A stretch of DNA of 64,000 bases from Streptomyces sp. SID14478 (GTDB taxonomy: Bacteria; Actinomycetota; Actinomycetes; Streptomycetales; Streptomycetaceae): positions 17,829 to 81,828 of the forward strand of contig NZ_JAAGMG010001350.1 of the NCBI RefSeq assembly GCF_010548525.1, written 5' to 3'. A program made the translations under genes and the position numbers. A model generated the notes under the pieces. It was not told where the DNA came from. It worked only from the letters and a program-made list of their open reading frames with translations, and did no database searches. Of the stretch, positions 8,433-16,501 are shown piece by piece (positions within the stretch are counted from its first letter, which is position 1; the number at the start of each line of letters is the position of its first letter).

Positions 8433-8837
8433 ATGCGTGCGTCGTTGCAGGTTTCCACTCAGGTCGGTCCTGGACAGGCCGTGCTAAGACTGGCCGGAGA
8501 TTGTGACGAGGACACCGAGCAGAGTCTCGGCGAGTCGTTGACGAAGGTGCTGGCTCAGGCACCGCCGGTCCTGGAGATCGATCTCTCGGGTCTGAACTTC
8601 GGTGACTCCTCACTCCTGCACGCGCTCCTGCGCGCCTTGCGCGCCCAGGAGTCCCGTCAAGGGCGCCTGGTGCTGCGCGGCCCGTTGAGTTCAAGGGTGC
8701 GGCAGCTGTTCCGCCAGAGCGGCACGATGGGAGTGTTCGAGGACTGCCTCGAAGAGGGTGGGAACGACGGCTCGCGACGGTCTGGGACCACACGAAGTGC
8801 AGGTGGATCGGATGTCGGCGAAGTGGCCGAGTCGTGA
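8433..8837 (+). CDS. STAS-domain anti-anti-sigma protein
   Basis: 134 residues from ATG 8433 (GTG 8394 is in frame but has no ribosome site). The STAS core EIDLSGLNFGDSSLLHALL has the DSxLL variant of the switch motif, with Ser available for phosphorylation. LVLRGPLSSRVRQLFRQSGT is shared with neighbouring paralogues. The C-terminal ~25 residues are Ser/Gly-rich. Only 15 bases separate it from the next gene, a HATPase anti-sigma-like protein, which suggests an antagonist/anti-sigma pair. Confidence 0.85.
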   Translation: MRASLQVSTQVGPGQAVLRLAGDCDEDTEQSLGESLTKVLAQAPPVLEIDLSGLNFGDSSLLHALLRALRAQESRQGRLVLRGPLSSRVRQLFRQSGTMGVFEDCLEEGGNDGSRRSGTTRSAGGSDVGEVAES

Positions 8838-8852
8838 GGAAGGGAGGGCGTC

Positions 8853-9287
8853 ATGACCGACACGCGTGAGGGCGACGACGTTACGCGCACGTCCTCCGGC
8901 CCGGGAGAAGGCCTGTTGCTGCTGTCCGCGGCGCAGGCGCGCGCGCAGGTGCGCGAGGTGATGCGACGCTGCGCCCTGGGCCTCGGTCATGCGACGGTCG
9001 CGGAGGAGCGTGTCGCGGACGCGGAGTTGGCCTGCTCGGAACTGCTGGCCAACGCACGTCGGCACGGAGGCGGCCTCACGCACTTCGCGGTCCGGTGCGA
9101 GGGCGCGCATGTGGTGGTGGAGGTCGGTGACCTGAGCAGTGACGTGCCGCTGTCCCCACCGCCGGACCGCCTGTCGCCAGGAGGCTTCGGCTGGGCGCTG
9201 CTGCAGCGCGTGGCGGCGAAGACGTCCGTACGAGTCCGTCCCGACGGCGGCGGCAAGACCATCACGGCTCATCTGCCCGTGGAGTGA
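8853..9287 (+). CDS. HATPase-type anti-sigma factor (RsbW-like)
   Basis: 144 residues, ATG preceded by GAAGGAGG. The central part is a HATPase_c_2 domain: N-box ACSELLANARRHGGG, then GGFGWALLQRVA as the glycine-rich lid and HLPVE at the end. Such stand-alone GHKL proteins bind sigma factors and phosphorylate STAS antagonists. It is probably co-transcribed with the STAS gene at 8433. Target sigma factor unknown; SigB, 4.3 kb downstream, is a candidate. Confidence 0.88.
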   Translation: MTDTREGDDVTRTSSGPGEGLLLLSAAQARAQVREVMRRCALGLGHATVAEERVADAELACSELLANARRHGGGLTHFAVRCEGAHVVVEVGDLSSDVPLSPPPDRLSPGGFGWALLQRVAAKTSVRVRPDGGGKTITAHLPVE

Positions 9288-9599
9288 CACGGGCAAGGGC
9301 CGGACGATTGCGTTGCGTTGATTCCCTCGCCCGGACTTCCCGGTCCTGATTCCTTCGCGTCGATTCCTTCGTACGAGGGACCATGCCTGCGGAAACCAGG
9401 GGTACTTCCGCACGGGACGCTGCCGCAGAACCTTTATCATCAAGGTCTGCTGGCATGGATTCAGCGGAGGATCAGTGGAGTTGGAGCAACATTCGGATGC
9501 GTTGGTCGTGAAGCGGCGGCAGCACAGGACGGTCCGGCACCGGACGTGCCGCAGAACCGCTCCGCGCCCGGGGCGTCGCAACGATGCGGGGCCGCAGCC
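9288..9599 (+). other. Intergenic, no supported gene
   Basis: The frame of the downstream STAS gene stays open through much of this stretch but encodes no recognisable domain. A GGGTAC at 9400-9405 resembles a SigB-type -10, but no GNNT lies 14-16 bases upstream. An 18-codon ATG reading frame at 9455 is too short to judge. Confidence 0.5.
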
Positions 9600-9953
9600 G
9601 TGACCTATGCACCGCGAGACGACCGGCGCGGCACACGGACTGCGACGATCACCGATTCATGGACCGGGTCGACTCTCGTCGTCACCGTTGCCGGGTCCTT
9701 GGAATGGGACACGACGAGTGAGCTCACCACGCGCCTCAAAGGTGCGGAGGACGCCGACTCCTTGATCGTGGATCTGAGCGGCATACTGTGGGCGGACTCG
9801 GCGCTGCTGCAGGCACTCATCGACCTGCAGCGTCATCTGCGCCGCCATGACACGGCGCTGATCCTGCGCGGCCCCCTCCATCCCGTTCCACGGCGCCTCT
9901 TCGAACTGACCGGGACCGCGGACTACTTCACCTTCGACGGTGGCTGGACCTGA
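9600..9953 (+). CDS. STAS-domain anti-anti-sigma protein
   Basis: 117 residues from GTG 9600, chosen because the domain begins about 25 residues later and the longer open frame upstream is low-complexity and domainless. STAS core LIVDLSGILWADSALLQALI has the DSxLL switch. LRGPLHPVPRRLFELTGTA is the segment shared with the STAS proteins at 8005, 8433 and 12481. It stands alone, with no adjacent anti-sigma or phosphatase gene. Confidence 0.8.
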   Translation: MTYAPRDDRRGTRTATITDSWTGSTLVVTVAGSLEWDTTSELTTRLKGAEDADSLIVDLSGILWADSALLQALIDLQRHLRRHDTALILRGPLHPVPRRLFELTGTADYFTFDGGWT

Positions 9954-10122
9954 CGGGCTCAGAGCCGCCGGTGCGGCCTCGTGCGCGTACGGAACCCGCG
10001 CGCAGAGGCGCGTAATGAGGTCGGGGCTGCGTACGGAGGTCCTGTGCCCGCCGTTGAGCGGGAGTCGCGGCACCAGTACGGTCGGAGGCCTCAGATCATC
10101 TTTTCGCTCACGGGGAGGGGCC

Positions 10123-10860
10123 GTGCTCGAAGGCAGGACGGCGGTTGTCACCGGCGGATCCCGAGGGATCGGGCGGGCGGTTGTGGAACGCCTGTGCCGT
10201 GACGGGGCGGACGTGGTCTTCAATTACGCCACCAGCGAGGAAGCCGCGGTCGATGTCGTCCGCGGAGTGGAGGCGGCGGGTGGCAAGGTCCGGGCGATAC
10301 GCCTCGATCTCAAGCAGCCGGACGCACCGGACCAGTTGATGCAGGCCGCCGATGCGCATCTCGGCGGTCTGGACATTTTGGTCAACAACGCGGCCATGGT
10401 GCACAGTCCGGTCCCTCTCGCCGAGACCGAGGCGGACGTGTTCGACAGCGTGATGGCCGTCAACACCAGGTCGGTCTTCTTGACGATGCGCTACGCCGCC
10501 AGGCACATGCGCGACGGCGGCCGGATCGTGAACATCTCCACCATGAACACCGTGCGTCCGGTGCCCGGCATCGGCCCGTACGCCGCCAGCAAGGGGGCGA
10601 TCGAACAGCTGAGCGCGGTCGTCGCCCGAGAGCTCGGACCGCGTGGCATCACGGTCAATACCGTCTCTCCCGGAGCGACCGACACCGACATGCTCCGCGG
10701 CGCCAACCCGTCACAGGCCCTCGAGACGGTCGCCGGCATGACGCCTCTGCGCCGCCTCGGCGAGCCCTCCGACGTGGCCGACGTCATCGCGTTCCTCGCG
10801 GGTCCGGACGGCAGATGGATCAACGGACAGAACCTGCGGGCGACGGGCGGACTCGCCTGA
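10123..10860 (+). CDS. SDR-family 3-oxoacyl-ACP-reductase-like oxidoreductase
   Basis: 245 residues from a GTG preceded by GGGGAGGGG. Classical SDR: cofactor motif TGGSRGIGRA (residues ~10-19), NNAAMV, catalytic Ser in VNISTMN, and YAASK catalytic Tyr/Lys, ending RWINGQNLRATGG. The length is normal. Probably NADP-dependent; the substrate cannot be read from sequence. A longer in-frame extension upstream is non-domain sequence. Confidence 0.92.
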   Translation: MLEGRTAVVTGGSRGIGRAVVERLCRDGADVVFNYATSEEAAVDVVRGVEAAGGKVRAIRLDLKQPDAPDQLMQAADAHLGGLDILVNNAAMVHSPVPLAETEADVFDSVMAVNTRSVFLTMRYAARHMRDGGRIVNISTMNTVRPVPGIGPYAASKGAIEQLSAVVARELGPRGITVNTVSPGATDTDMLRGANPSQALETVAGMTPLRRLGEPSDVADVIAFLAGPDGRWINGQNLRATGGLA

Positions 10861-10952
10861 GTCCAGCCCGCAGACCCGGTGCCGGCCGCACGGTCGGGAC
10901 CGCCGGGTAAATGCCTCGACATCAGGTGTGGTGATCGGGGATATTGCGCGCG

Positions 10953-11459
10953 ATGACAACAATCGACGACACGCCGCCCGCGTGGGACGAGCGCACGCAG
11001 CTCACCACGTTTTTGGACTACGCACGCAACACCGCCCTCGCCAAGTGCGAGGGCCTCTCGGCGGAGAACGCCCGCAAGGCGCTTCTGCCGGGCTCACCGC
11101 TGATGACGATGAGCGGACTGATCAATCATCTGCGCTGGGTCGAGTACTACTGGTTCCAGGTGATCTTCCTCGGTGAGGAGGACATCGCTCCCATGACGGA
11201 CGAGGACCCCGACCGGGAGATGCGGATCGCCGTCGACTTCCCGCTCACGCAGTTGCTCGACGAGTACGCCGAACACAGCGCCCGCTACCGCAAGCTGGTC
11301 GCCGGGAGCGACCTGGACCAGAAGGCCGTGGGGACCATCCGCGGTGGGATCCACGTCGACCTGCGCTGGATCCTGCTCCACCTCACTGAGGAAACGGCGC
11401 GCCACAACGGCCACCTGGACATCCTGCGCGAACTGCTCGACGGCACCACCGGCAGCTGA
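10953..11459 (+). CDS. DinB-like (DUF664) four-helix protein
   Basis: 168 residues. FLDYARNTALAKCEGLS, SPLMTMSGLINHLRWVEYYW and LLHLTEETARHNGHLDILRE are the DinB/YfiT pattern, with three His residues placed as a metal triad. In actinobacteria such proteins are metal-dependent thiol S-transferases or of unknown activity. The start has no clear ribosome site; GATATT lies 7 bases before the ATG, so a leaderless transcript is possible. TTG 10944 is an alternative start. Confidence 0.85.
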   Translation: MTTIDDTPPAWDERTQLTTFLDYARNTALAKCEGLSAENARKALLPGSPLMTMSGLINHLRWVEYYWFQVIFLGEEDIAPMTDEDPDREMRIAVDFPLTQLLDEYAEHSARYRKLVAGSDLDQKAVGTIRGGIHVDLRWILLHLTEETARHNGHLDILRELLDGTTGS

Positions 11460-11509
11460 AATGGGGTTGCCGTAACGCGGACCGCTACGCCGGATGATCT
11501 GTTCTCCGC

Positions 11510-11553
11510 ATGCCGCCGGCAGGATCCTCCTGTGGAGATCCTGCCGACGGCAT
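11510..11553 (+). terminator. Long hairpin after the DinB-like gene
   Basis: Two 17-base arms (11510-11526 and 11537-11553) pair with a single mismatch around a 10-base loop. It lies 50 bases past the DinB-like gene and before the NUDIX gene. Terminator is the likely role; no U-run is needed in actinobacteria. Confidence 0.7.
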
Positions 11554-11606
11554 GACGATGGTCGTTCCATAGGGGCTCAGCGCCGATCCTCAGTACGCGC
11601 CCGTCC

Positions 11607-11612
11607 TACGCT
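11607..11612 (+). promoter_or_regulatory. -10 element of probable leaderless NUDIX gene
   Basis: TACGCT lies 7 bases before the ATG at 11620, and no Shine-Dalgarno is present, the arrangement of leaderless actinobacterial mRNAs. Confidence 0.5.
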
Positions 11613-11619
11613 GTCGGTC

Positions 11620-12117
11620 ATGTCACCTGAGAACCCGTCGTTCACTGTCGACGACGGCGTCGAGATGCCGGATCCCGCCGCGGGCGAGATCTGGACCGTC
11701 GGCGCGGTCATCCTCAACCGGGACGGTCAGGCGTTCGCCCAAAGGCGCAGCCCTGACCGTCGCCTCTTTCCCGATACCTGGGACGTCGTGGGTGGCCACG
11801 TCGAGCCGGGGGAGACGGTTCTGGGGGCCCTCGGGCGCGAGGTCGCGGAGGAGACCGGCTGGCGCATGACCCACGTGCGGCGGTTCCTCGGCACCACGAC
11901 CTGGACGGGCGACGACGGCGGTGGACTCCGGCACGAGGCCGACTATCTGATCGAGGTCGACGGCGACCTGTCCCACCCCATGCTGGAATGGTCCAAACAC
12001 TCCGAGTGCGACTGGTTCGACGCTGACAACCTCGCGCGTCTCAAAGAGAATCGCAGACCCGGGGAGTTCTTGATCCACGACCTCATCGCCCGGGCCCTCG
12101 AAGATCGCGAGGCGTGA
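11620..12117 (+). CDS. NUDIX hydrolase
   Basis: 165 residues. The NUDIX box is complete: GHVEPGETVLGALG followed by REVAEETGW (Gx5Ex7REUxEExGU). The fold spans about 25-155 and contains a WDVVGGHVEPGE loop as in MutT/ADP-ribose-type enzymes. Hydrolyses a nucleoside-diphosphate-linked substrate; which one cannot be told. Preceded by a strong hairpin and a leaderless-type -10, so it is probably its own transcription unit. Confidence 0.92.
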   Translation: MSPENPSFTVDDGVEMPDPAAGEIWTVGAVILNRDGQAFAQRRSPDRRLFPDTWDVVGGHVEPGETVLGALGREVAEETGWRMTHVRRFLGTTTWTGDDGGGLRHEADYLIEVDGDLSHPMLEWSKHSECDWFDADNLARLKENRRPGEFLIHDLIARALEDREA

Positions 12118-12179
12118 CGGCCGCCCGACATTGCAGGGTCAGTTCGCCGGCAGGCCGTGGCTCGGCCGTCGCATTCGGC

Positions 12180-12404
12180 TCAGGTGCGCACCAGCGGCAC
12201 GGTTCCTGCGCACAGGGCGCAGCGTGTTCCGCGTTGCAGCGGCAAGTTCCAGTCCACGTCGGGCTTGGTCGCGTACGGGGACGACACATCATGCGGAAAC
12301 CGCTGGGTGTCGATGTCATAGGCATGGACGACGGCGTCGGGTTCGGCCACCTTGGCCAAGCCTCCCTGGTTGTCCGTTTCTATTGCAATCCTCCACTGAG
12401 TCAT
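12180..12404 (-). CDS. Small hypothetical protein with C-terminal CxxC
   Basis: 74 residues from ATG 12404 (GTG 12410 alternative). I do not recognise it. The composition is plausible for a real protein (MTQWRIAIETDNQGGLAK, mixed acidic and hydrophobic), unlike the Arg/Pro/Ala-rich shadows around it, and it ends CALCAGTVPLV, a single CxxC. It stands alone on the minus strand between the NUDIX gene and the sigB cluster. The ribosome site is weak. Confidence 0.45.
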   Translation of the reverse strand: MTQWRIAIETDNQGGLAKVAEPDAVVHAYDIDTQRFPHDVSSPYATKPDVDWNLPLQRGTRCALCAGTVPLVRT

Positions 12405-12480
12405 ATGCACCGAGTGCTCGCATCCGGCTCTGTCACACCCGGCAGCAGCGACGAGCGCCGATGTGCCAAGGTACGGAGTC

Positions 12481-12837
12481 ATGACATCCCACCGAGTCGA
12501 CACACACGTGAAGCGGAACGAGCGCACAGCGATAGTCGTGCTGGGCGGCGAGGCCGATCTGCATGCCACGGGGCAGGTCGTCGGAGCGCTGCAGGAGGCA
12601 CTGCAGGATGAGGACACGGACGCGACGCTGATCGATCTGTCCGGGCTCACCTTCGCCGACAGCGTGCTGCTCAACCAGCTGCTGACCGCACACGCCGACC
12701 ATGAGGCGAAAGGCAGACCCGTGCTCCTGGCCGGCCCCCTGAACCCTGCTGTCGGGCGCCTCTTTGAAATCACCGGCACGGATGCCGTGCTGCCCTTGGT
12801 CGACGACGTGGAGACAGGGCTGCGCCGGCTTCATTGA
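12481..12837 (+). CDS. STAS anti-anti-sigma protein upstream of rsbA-sigB
   Basis: 118 residues; ATG 12481 with AAGG ten bases upstream. STAS core TLIDLSGLTFADSVLLNQLL with the DSxLL switch, followed by the shared segment LAGPLNPAVGRLFEITGT. Position first in the order STAS / HATPase / SigB matches rsbB-rsbA-sigB of S. coelicolor, so this is probably the antagonist that frees SigB from its anti-sigma factor; the assignment rests on order and fold. Confidence 0.87.
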   Translation: MTSHRVDTHVKRNERTAIVVLGGEADLHATGQVVGALQEALQDEDTDATLIDLSGLTFADSVLLNQLLTAHADHEAKGRPVLLAGPLNPAVGRLFEITGTDAVLPLVDDVETGLRRLH

Positions 12838-12993
12838 CCGACGACGTCCTTGATCGCCGGCAGCACGCGCCTCACGACGATGCTCCGATCGTGAGGTTCG
12901 TGCCGCTCGGGTGTGTGTGGGCCGTGCCGTCGGGCAAGCGAACTGAACGCGCCGTGAAAGCCACGGTGTGCGCAAGGGGAAGGTCGGCCCACC

Positions 12994-13392
12994 ATGAACG
13001 CTCCTGTGATGGAAGCGGATCGCGTGACCTGTCCCGAGGCCCGGAATCGGGTCAGGACCGCGCTCGAACCGCTGTGCGCGAAGCTGCCGCCTGCGCAGGC
13101 GGAGCGGCTGCGCCAGGACGCCTGCCTGGTGACCAGTGAACTCGTCACGAACGCGATGCTGCACGGGGGCGGCATCGAAGACTTCCATGCGTACCTCGAC
13201 GGGAAGGTGCTGACCGTGCGCGTGCGTGATCACAGCACCAAGCCGCCGACGCCGCTGCCCCGGGCCCCGGGCAGCGGCGGTGGGTACGGATGGCTCATCA
13301 TCCGCCGACTCAGCACCCACCTCGACATCCAGCTGGAAGCGCACGGCAAGACCGTCACCGCTGATTTCGATCCGGAGCTGATGCCCGTCTGA
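12994..13392 (+). CDS. rsbA: HATPase-type anti-sigma factor of SigB (RsbA-like)
   Basis: 132 residues, ATG with GGGGAAGG upstream. Stand-alone GHKL fold: N-box VTSELVTNAMLHGGG, acidic VRDHSTKPP strand, and GGGYGWLIIRRLS lid. By family it binds SigB and phosphorylates the STAS partner on Ser. It lies between a STAS gene and sigB; the 200-base gap to sigB holds a SigB-type promoter, so sigB can be transcribed with it or alone. Confidence 0.87.
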   Translation: MNAPVMEADRVTCPEARNRVRTALEPLCAKLPPAQAERLRQDACLVTSELVTNAMLHGGGIEDFHAYLDGKVLTVRVRDHSTKPPTPLPRAPGSGGGYGWLIIRRLSTHLDIQLEAHGKTVTADFDPELMPV

Positions 13393-13509
13393 CACGCCCG
13401 CCGCCGGTTTGCCAGGCCCCGGGGTGATCGGCGTAGCCTCCTGGACGGACGGGAAACGGACGGGAAACCGGCCGGTCAGGTCCCGGTGAAAACCGAATTG
13501 GATCTTGTG

Positions 13510-13534
13510 GCATACCCGCCCGAGCAGGGGGTAC
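13510..13534 (+). promoter_or_regulatory. SigB-type promoter (autoregulatory)
   Basis: GCAT-N15-GGGTAC fits the streptomycete SigB/SigF-type consensus GNNT-N14-16-GGGTAC/T. It lies 60 bases upstream of the sigB ATG, so SigB probably amplifies its own expression. Confidence 0.75.
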
Positions 13535-13594
13535 TTGCGGCTCAGCACGACGCACGGCCTTGAGAACTCAGCAACTCAGTAAGGGGACTTTCCC

Positions 13595-14464
13595 ATGACT
13601 ACCGTGATGGCACCCGGGCACACGGAGCAGACGGCCTCACGGACAGCGGAGAGCCTGATCGAGCGCGCCTACGCCGATCCGGCATCGATCGCCCCCAAGG
13701 ACGCCCGCGAGGTGGGCAGGCACTTCTTCGACCGGCTCACGCAGCTCGAAGAGGGCACGCACGAGTACCAGTACGTACGCAACGTCTTGATCGAGATGAA
13801 CCTCTCCCTCGTGCAGTACGCGGCCTCCCGCTTCAGGCACCGCGGGCCGCAGGAGATGGAGGACATCGTCCAGGTCGGCACGATCGGGCTGATCAAGGCG
13901 ATCGACCGGTTCGAGCTGACGCGCGAGGTCGAGTTCACCTCCTTCGCCGTGCCCTACATCACCGGTGAGATCAAGCGGTTCTTCCGTGACACCACCTGGG
14001 CCGTGCACGTGCCGCGCCGTCTGCAGGAGGCCCGGGTCGAGCTGTCCAAGGCCACCGAAGAACTGCGCAGTCGCCTGGGGCGCACGCCCACGACCCAGGA
14101 ACTGGCTGACGTGATGCAGCTGCAGCCTGCCGAGGTCGCCGAGGCGCAGAAGGCCGTGAACGGCTACAACGCCGTGTCCCTGGACGCTGCCGTCATGAGC
14201 AAGGACGACGAGTCCGACACCGCGCTGGCCGACTTCATCGGCTTCGACGAGGAGCGCTTCGAACTCGTCGAGAACTTCCACGCGTTGGCCCCGCTGATCG
14301 CCGATCTCGACGACCGCGACCGCATGATCATCCACCAGCGGTTCGTCGAGGAGCGCACGCAGCAGGAGATCGCCGACACGCTGAACTGCTCCCAGATGCA
14401 CGTGTCGCGTCTGATCTCCCGCATCCTCAAGAAGCTCCGCACTGCTCTCGTGGACACCGAGTAA
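13595..14464 (+). CDS. sigB: SigB-type general stress sigma factor
   Basis: 289 residues, sigma-70 group 3 (SigB/SigF/SigG). Region 2 is clear (EMEDIVQVGTIGLIKAIDRF, then FTSFAVPYITGEIKRFFRD), region 3 near VPRRLQEARVELSKATEELR, and region 4 ends EIADTLNCSQMHVSRLISR. No ECF or housekeeping features. ATG follows AAGGGGAC. It directs stress and differentiation genes under control of a partner-switching module; the flanking STAS and HATPase genes fit. SigB itself versus the close paralogues SigL/SigM/SigI cannot be settled without phylogeny. Confidence 0.93.
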   Translation: MTTVMAPGHTEQTASRTAESLIERAYADPASIAPKDAREVGRHFFDRLTQLEEGTHEYQYVRNVLIEMNLSLVQYAASRFRHRGPQEMEDIVQVGTIGLIKAIDRFELTREVEFTSFAVPYITGEIKRFFRDTTWAVHVPRRLQEARVELSKATEELRSRLGRTPTTQELADVMQLQPAEVAEAQKAVNGYNAVSLDAAVMSKDDESDTALADFIGFDEERFELVENFHALAPLIADLDDRDRMIIHQRFVEERTQQEIADTLNCSQMHVSRLISRILKKLRTALVDTE

Positions 14465-14506
14465 TCGTCCGAGTAGTCGCCGGGTAGGTCGTCCCCACCC
14501 TTACGT

Positions 14507-14548
14507 TGTGGGGGTCCCCAGCACCACCAGGTGCTGGGGACCCCCACA
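14507..14548. terminator. Bidirectional terminator between sigB and SDR gene
   Basis: A perfect 19-base-pair stem (14507-14525 with 14530-14548) around loop ACCA. It separates convergent genes (sigB on +, SDR on -). Confidence 0.88.
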
Positions 14549-14560
14549 GTCTTGCGAGCT

Positions 14561-15490
14561 TCAGCGGGCCTGGGCGATCAACTCGTGGGAGAGATACCAG
14601 AGTCGGCGTGCGCCCGCAGGGTCGACGGCGTAGCGGGCGACTCCGTGCAGGGTGCCGGTGCGGTGGTCGACGACCTCGGTCTCGTTGCAGTCGACGAAGT
14701 AGCGGCCTCCGACACCTTCGAGCAGGGGTGAGGCGGCGAGGAGCACCGAGGTCGCTGCGCCCTGTTCGACGGACTTGATGAGGTCAGCGGCGACGCGGCC
14801 ACTGCCACGGCCTTCGGTGTGGCGTTGCAGGTTCGTGTAGATGGCGCCGGGCATCAACGCGTTGGCGGTGATGTTGTCGTCGGCCCAGCGACGTGTGGCC
14901 TCCACGGCGAAGAGCACGTTGGCGGTCTTGGACTGGCCGTAGGCGAGCCACGGGTCGTATGGGCGGAAGGCGAAGTCGATGTCGTCCCACACGACCGGCG
15001 ACCGCTGGTGCCCCGACGAACTCACCGACACCACGCGTGCGTTGCCGTCGGCGGCGAGCGCAGGGTGCAAGCCGGTGGCAAGGGCGAAGTGGCCCAGATG
15101 GTTGGTGGCGAACTGCCACTCCCGCCCCTGATCGGTGTGTCGCTCGGGGCAGGCCATGACACCGGCGTTGTTCACCAGGACGTGCAGCGGTCCCTCCCAG
15201 GCCGCTGCGAACGCGGCGACCGACGCGAGATCGGTGAGGTCGAGCGGCGCTACGCGCACCGTGTGGTTCCCGGTGGAGGCAGCGATCTCCTTGGCTACGC
15301 CTTCGCCGGCTGCCATGTCCCGTACGGCGAGGGTGACCTCCGCACCGGTGGAAGCGAGGGCACGGGCCGTTTCCGCGCCGAGTCCGGAGGAAGCGCCGGT
15401 GACGACGGCACGGCGGCCGCTGAGGTCGATGCCTGCGGCCACGTCGGCTGCGGTGCTGCTGAACCCGAACGGGGTGGTGAGGGTGTTCAC
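14561..15490 (-). CDS. SDR-family oxidoreductase (retinol-dehydrogenase/WW-like)
   Basis: 309 residues from GTG 15490, which follows AAGGAG by 7 bases; the longer open frame is a shadow. Motifs: TGASSGLGAETARAL, NNAGVM, SVSSSGHQ (catalytic Ser) and YGQSK (Tyr/Lys), with FATNHLGHFAL typical of the retinol dehydrogenase/oxidoreductase-like SDR group. It lies 53 bases behind another SDR on the same strand and both diverge from a LysR gene, so they are likely one regulated operon. Substrate unknown. Confidence 0.9.
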   Translation of the reverse strand: MNTLTTPFGFSSTAADVAAGIDLSGRRAVVTGASSGLGAETARALASTGAEVTLAVRDMAAGEGVAKEIAASTGNHTVRVAPLDLTDLASVAAFAAAWEGPLHVLVNNAGVMACPERHTDQGREWQFATNHLGHFALATGLHPALAADGNARVVSVSSSGHQRSPVVWDDIDFAFRPYDPWLAYGQSKTANVLFAVEATRRWADDNITANALMPGAIYTNLQRHTEGRGSGRVAADLIKSVEQGAATSVLLAASPLLEGVGGRYFVDCNETEVVDHRTGTLHGVARYAVDPAGARRLWYLSHELIAQAR

Positions 15491-15543
15491 GGGAAAGCTC
15501 CTTGTGCTGTGCTGGAGGGCGCGACTGCGGTGAGGTCGGGGAG

Positions 15544-16431
15544 TCATGGGGTGAGCAGGCGGTCCTGCTCCGTCGGCGGCGTGCCGGAGTGCCAGTCCAA
15601 CGCCTCGCCGAAGCGCACCAGTTCGCCGTACAGGGCGGGATCGACGCGCTCGGCGAGAATCAGGTCGAGCACGGCTGCGGCGGCCTGCTCGGGTGACTGG
15701 GCGTGGCTGTAGTCCTCGAACCACGGGCGTGAGGTCGCGGTGTCGACCATTCCCGGGCACACGGCGGCCAGCAGAGTGCCGGAGGCCAGATCGCGCTCGC
15801 GGCGGTCTGCGGCGACCGCGCGCACGGCGGCGACCTGCGCCACCTTCGACGGCACGTTCAGCCACAGCGGCCATCCCTGTTCCGTGGCCCTCCCGTGGTG
15901 GATGGCGCTGCGCCACGACTCGACGGCGTACTCGACCTGGTCGAGGCTCGCCTCGTCGAACAGGCCGTGCAGGCGGGCGTCGAGATGGCCGAGGGTGCCC
16001 AGGCTGCTGGCCACGACGAGCAGCCGGCCGCCGGGGCGCAGGAGGGGGCCGAAGGAGCGCAGGACCGCATGCGTGGCGCTGTTCGAGACGTCGATGAACT
16101 CGTCGGCACGCGCGGACTGTGAGTCACCGGGCAGCACACGGGCGACCGCGTTGGACACGACGACGTCGACCCCGCCGTGGCGGGCTCGCAGGTCGTCGGC
16201 GAGGCGGGCGACGGCGTCGGTGTCCGTGACGTCCAGGACCGCGGCCTCGACGCGGGCCCGGGTGGAGGGCGCATGGGCGACTTCGTGCGCCGCGTCCGTG
16301 ACCCGTTGGCGGTTGCGGCCGGTGAGCAGGACCAGGTCGTCAGGTCCCATACGGGCGGCGAGCCCTTCGACGAGAGCGCGGCCGAGCCCCTGGTTGGCGC
16401 CCGTGACCAGGGCGATGCGGGAAGTGGTCAT
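15544..16431 (-). CDS. SDR-family protein, carbonyl-reductase-like, atypical active site
   Basis: 295 residues. Cofactor motif TGANQGLGRALVEGL and a VVSNAVARV strand resemble carbonyl-reductase-type SDRs. The expected YxxxK is replaced by NVPSK, so the catalytic Tyr appears to be Asn, and the Ser strand reads VVASSLGTLG. Either another residue supplies the proton or this member has a changed reaction. The ATG overlaps a GGAGG site and the gene diverges from the LysR regulator. Confidence 0.85.
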   Translation of the reverse strand: MTTSRIALVTGANQGLGRALVEGLAARMGPDDLVLLTGRNRQRVTDAAHEVAHAPSTRARVEAAVLDVTDTDAVARLADDLRARHGGVDVVVSNAVARVLPGDSQSARADEFIDVSNSATHAVLRSFGPLLRPGGRLLVVASSLGTLGHLDARLHGLFDEASLDQVEYAVESWRSAIHHGRATEQGWPLWLNVPSKVAQVAAVRAVAADRRERDLASGTLLAAVCPGMVDTATSRPWFEDYSHAQSPEQAAAAVLDLILAERVDPALYGELVRFGEALDWHSGTPPTEQDRLLTP

Positions 16432-16449
16432 GCCTCCACGCTAAGAACG

Positions 16450-16485
16450 ACATGTCCATGAGTCCAACGAGATCTCAGCACATGT
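16450..16485. promoter_or_regulatory. Candidate LysR operator in divergent promoter
   Basis: Two ACATGT palindromes (16450-16455 and 16480-16485), 30 bases apart, sit in the 70-base gap between the SDR operon and the LysR gene. Spacing of three helical turns is compatible with a LysR tetramer, but this is inference. Confidence 0.35.
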
Positions 16486-16501
16486 GGTATGCGTAAACGT
16501 C

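Noticed and set aside
9400..9405. SigB-type promoter for the STAS gene at 9600
   Set aside because: GGGTAC is present but no GNNT lies 14-16 bases upstream.
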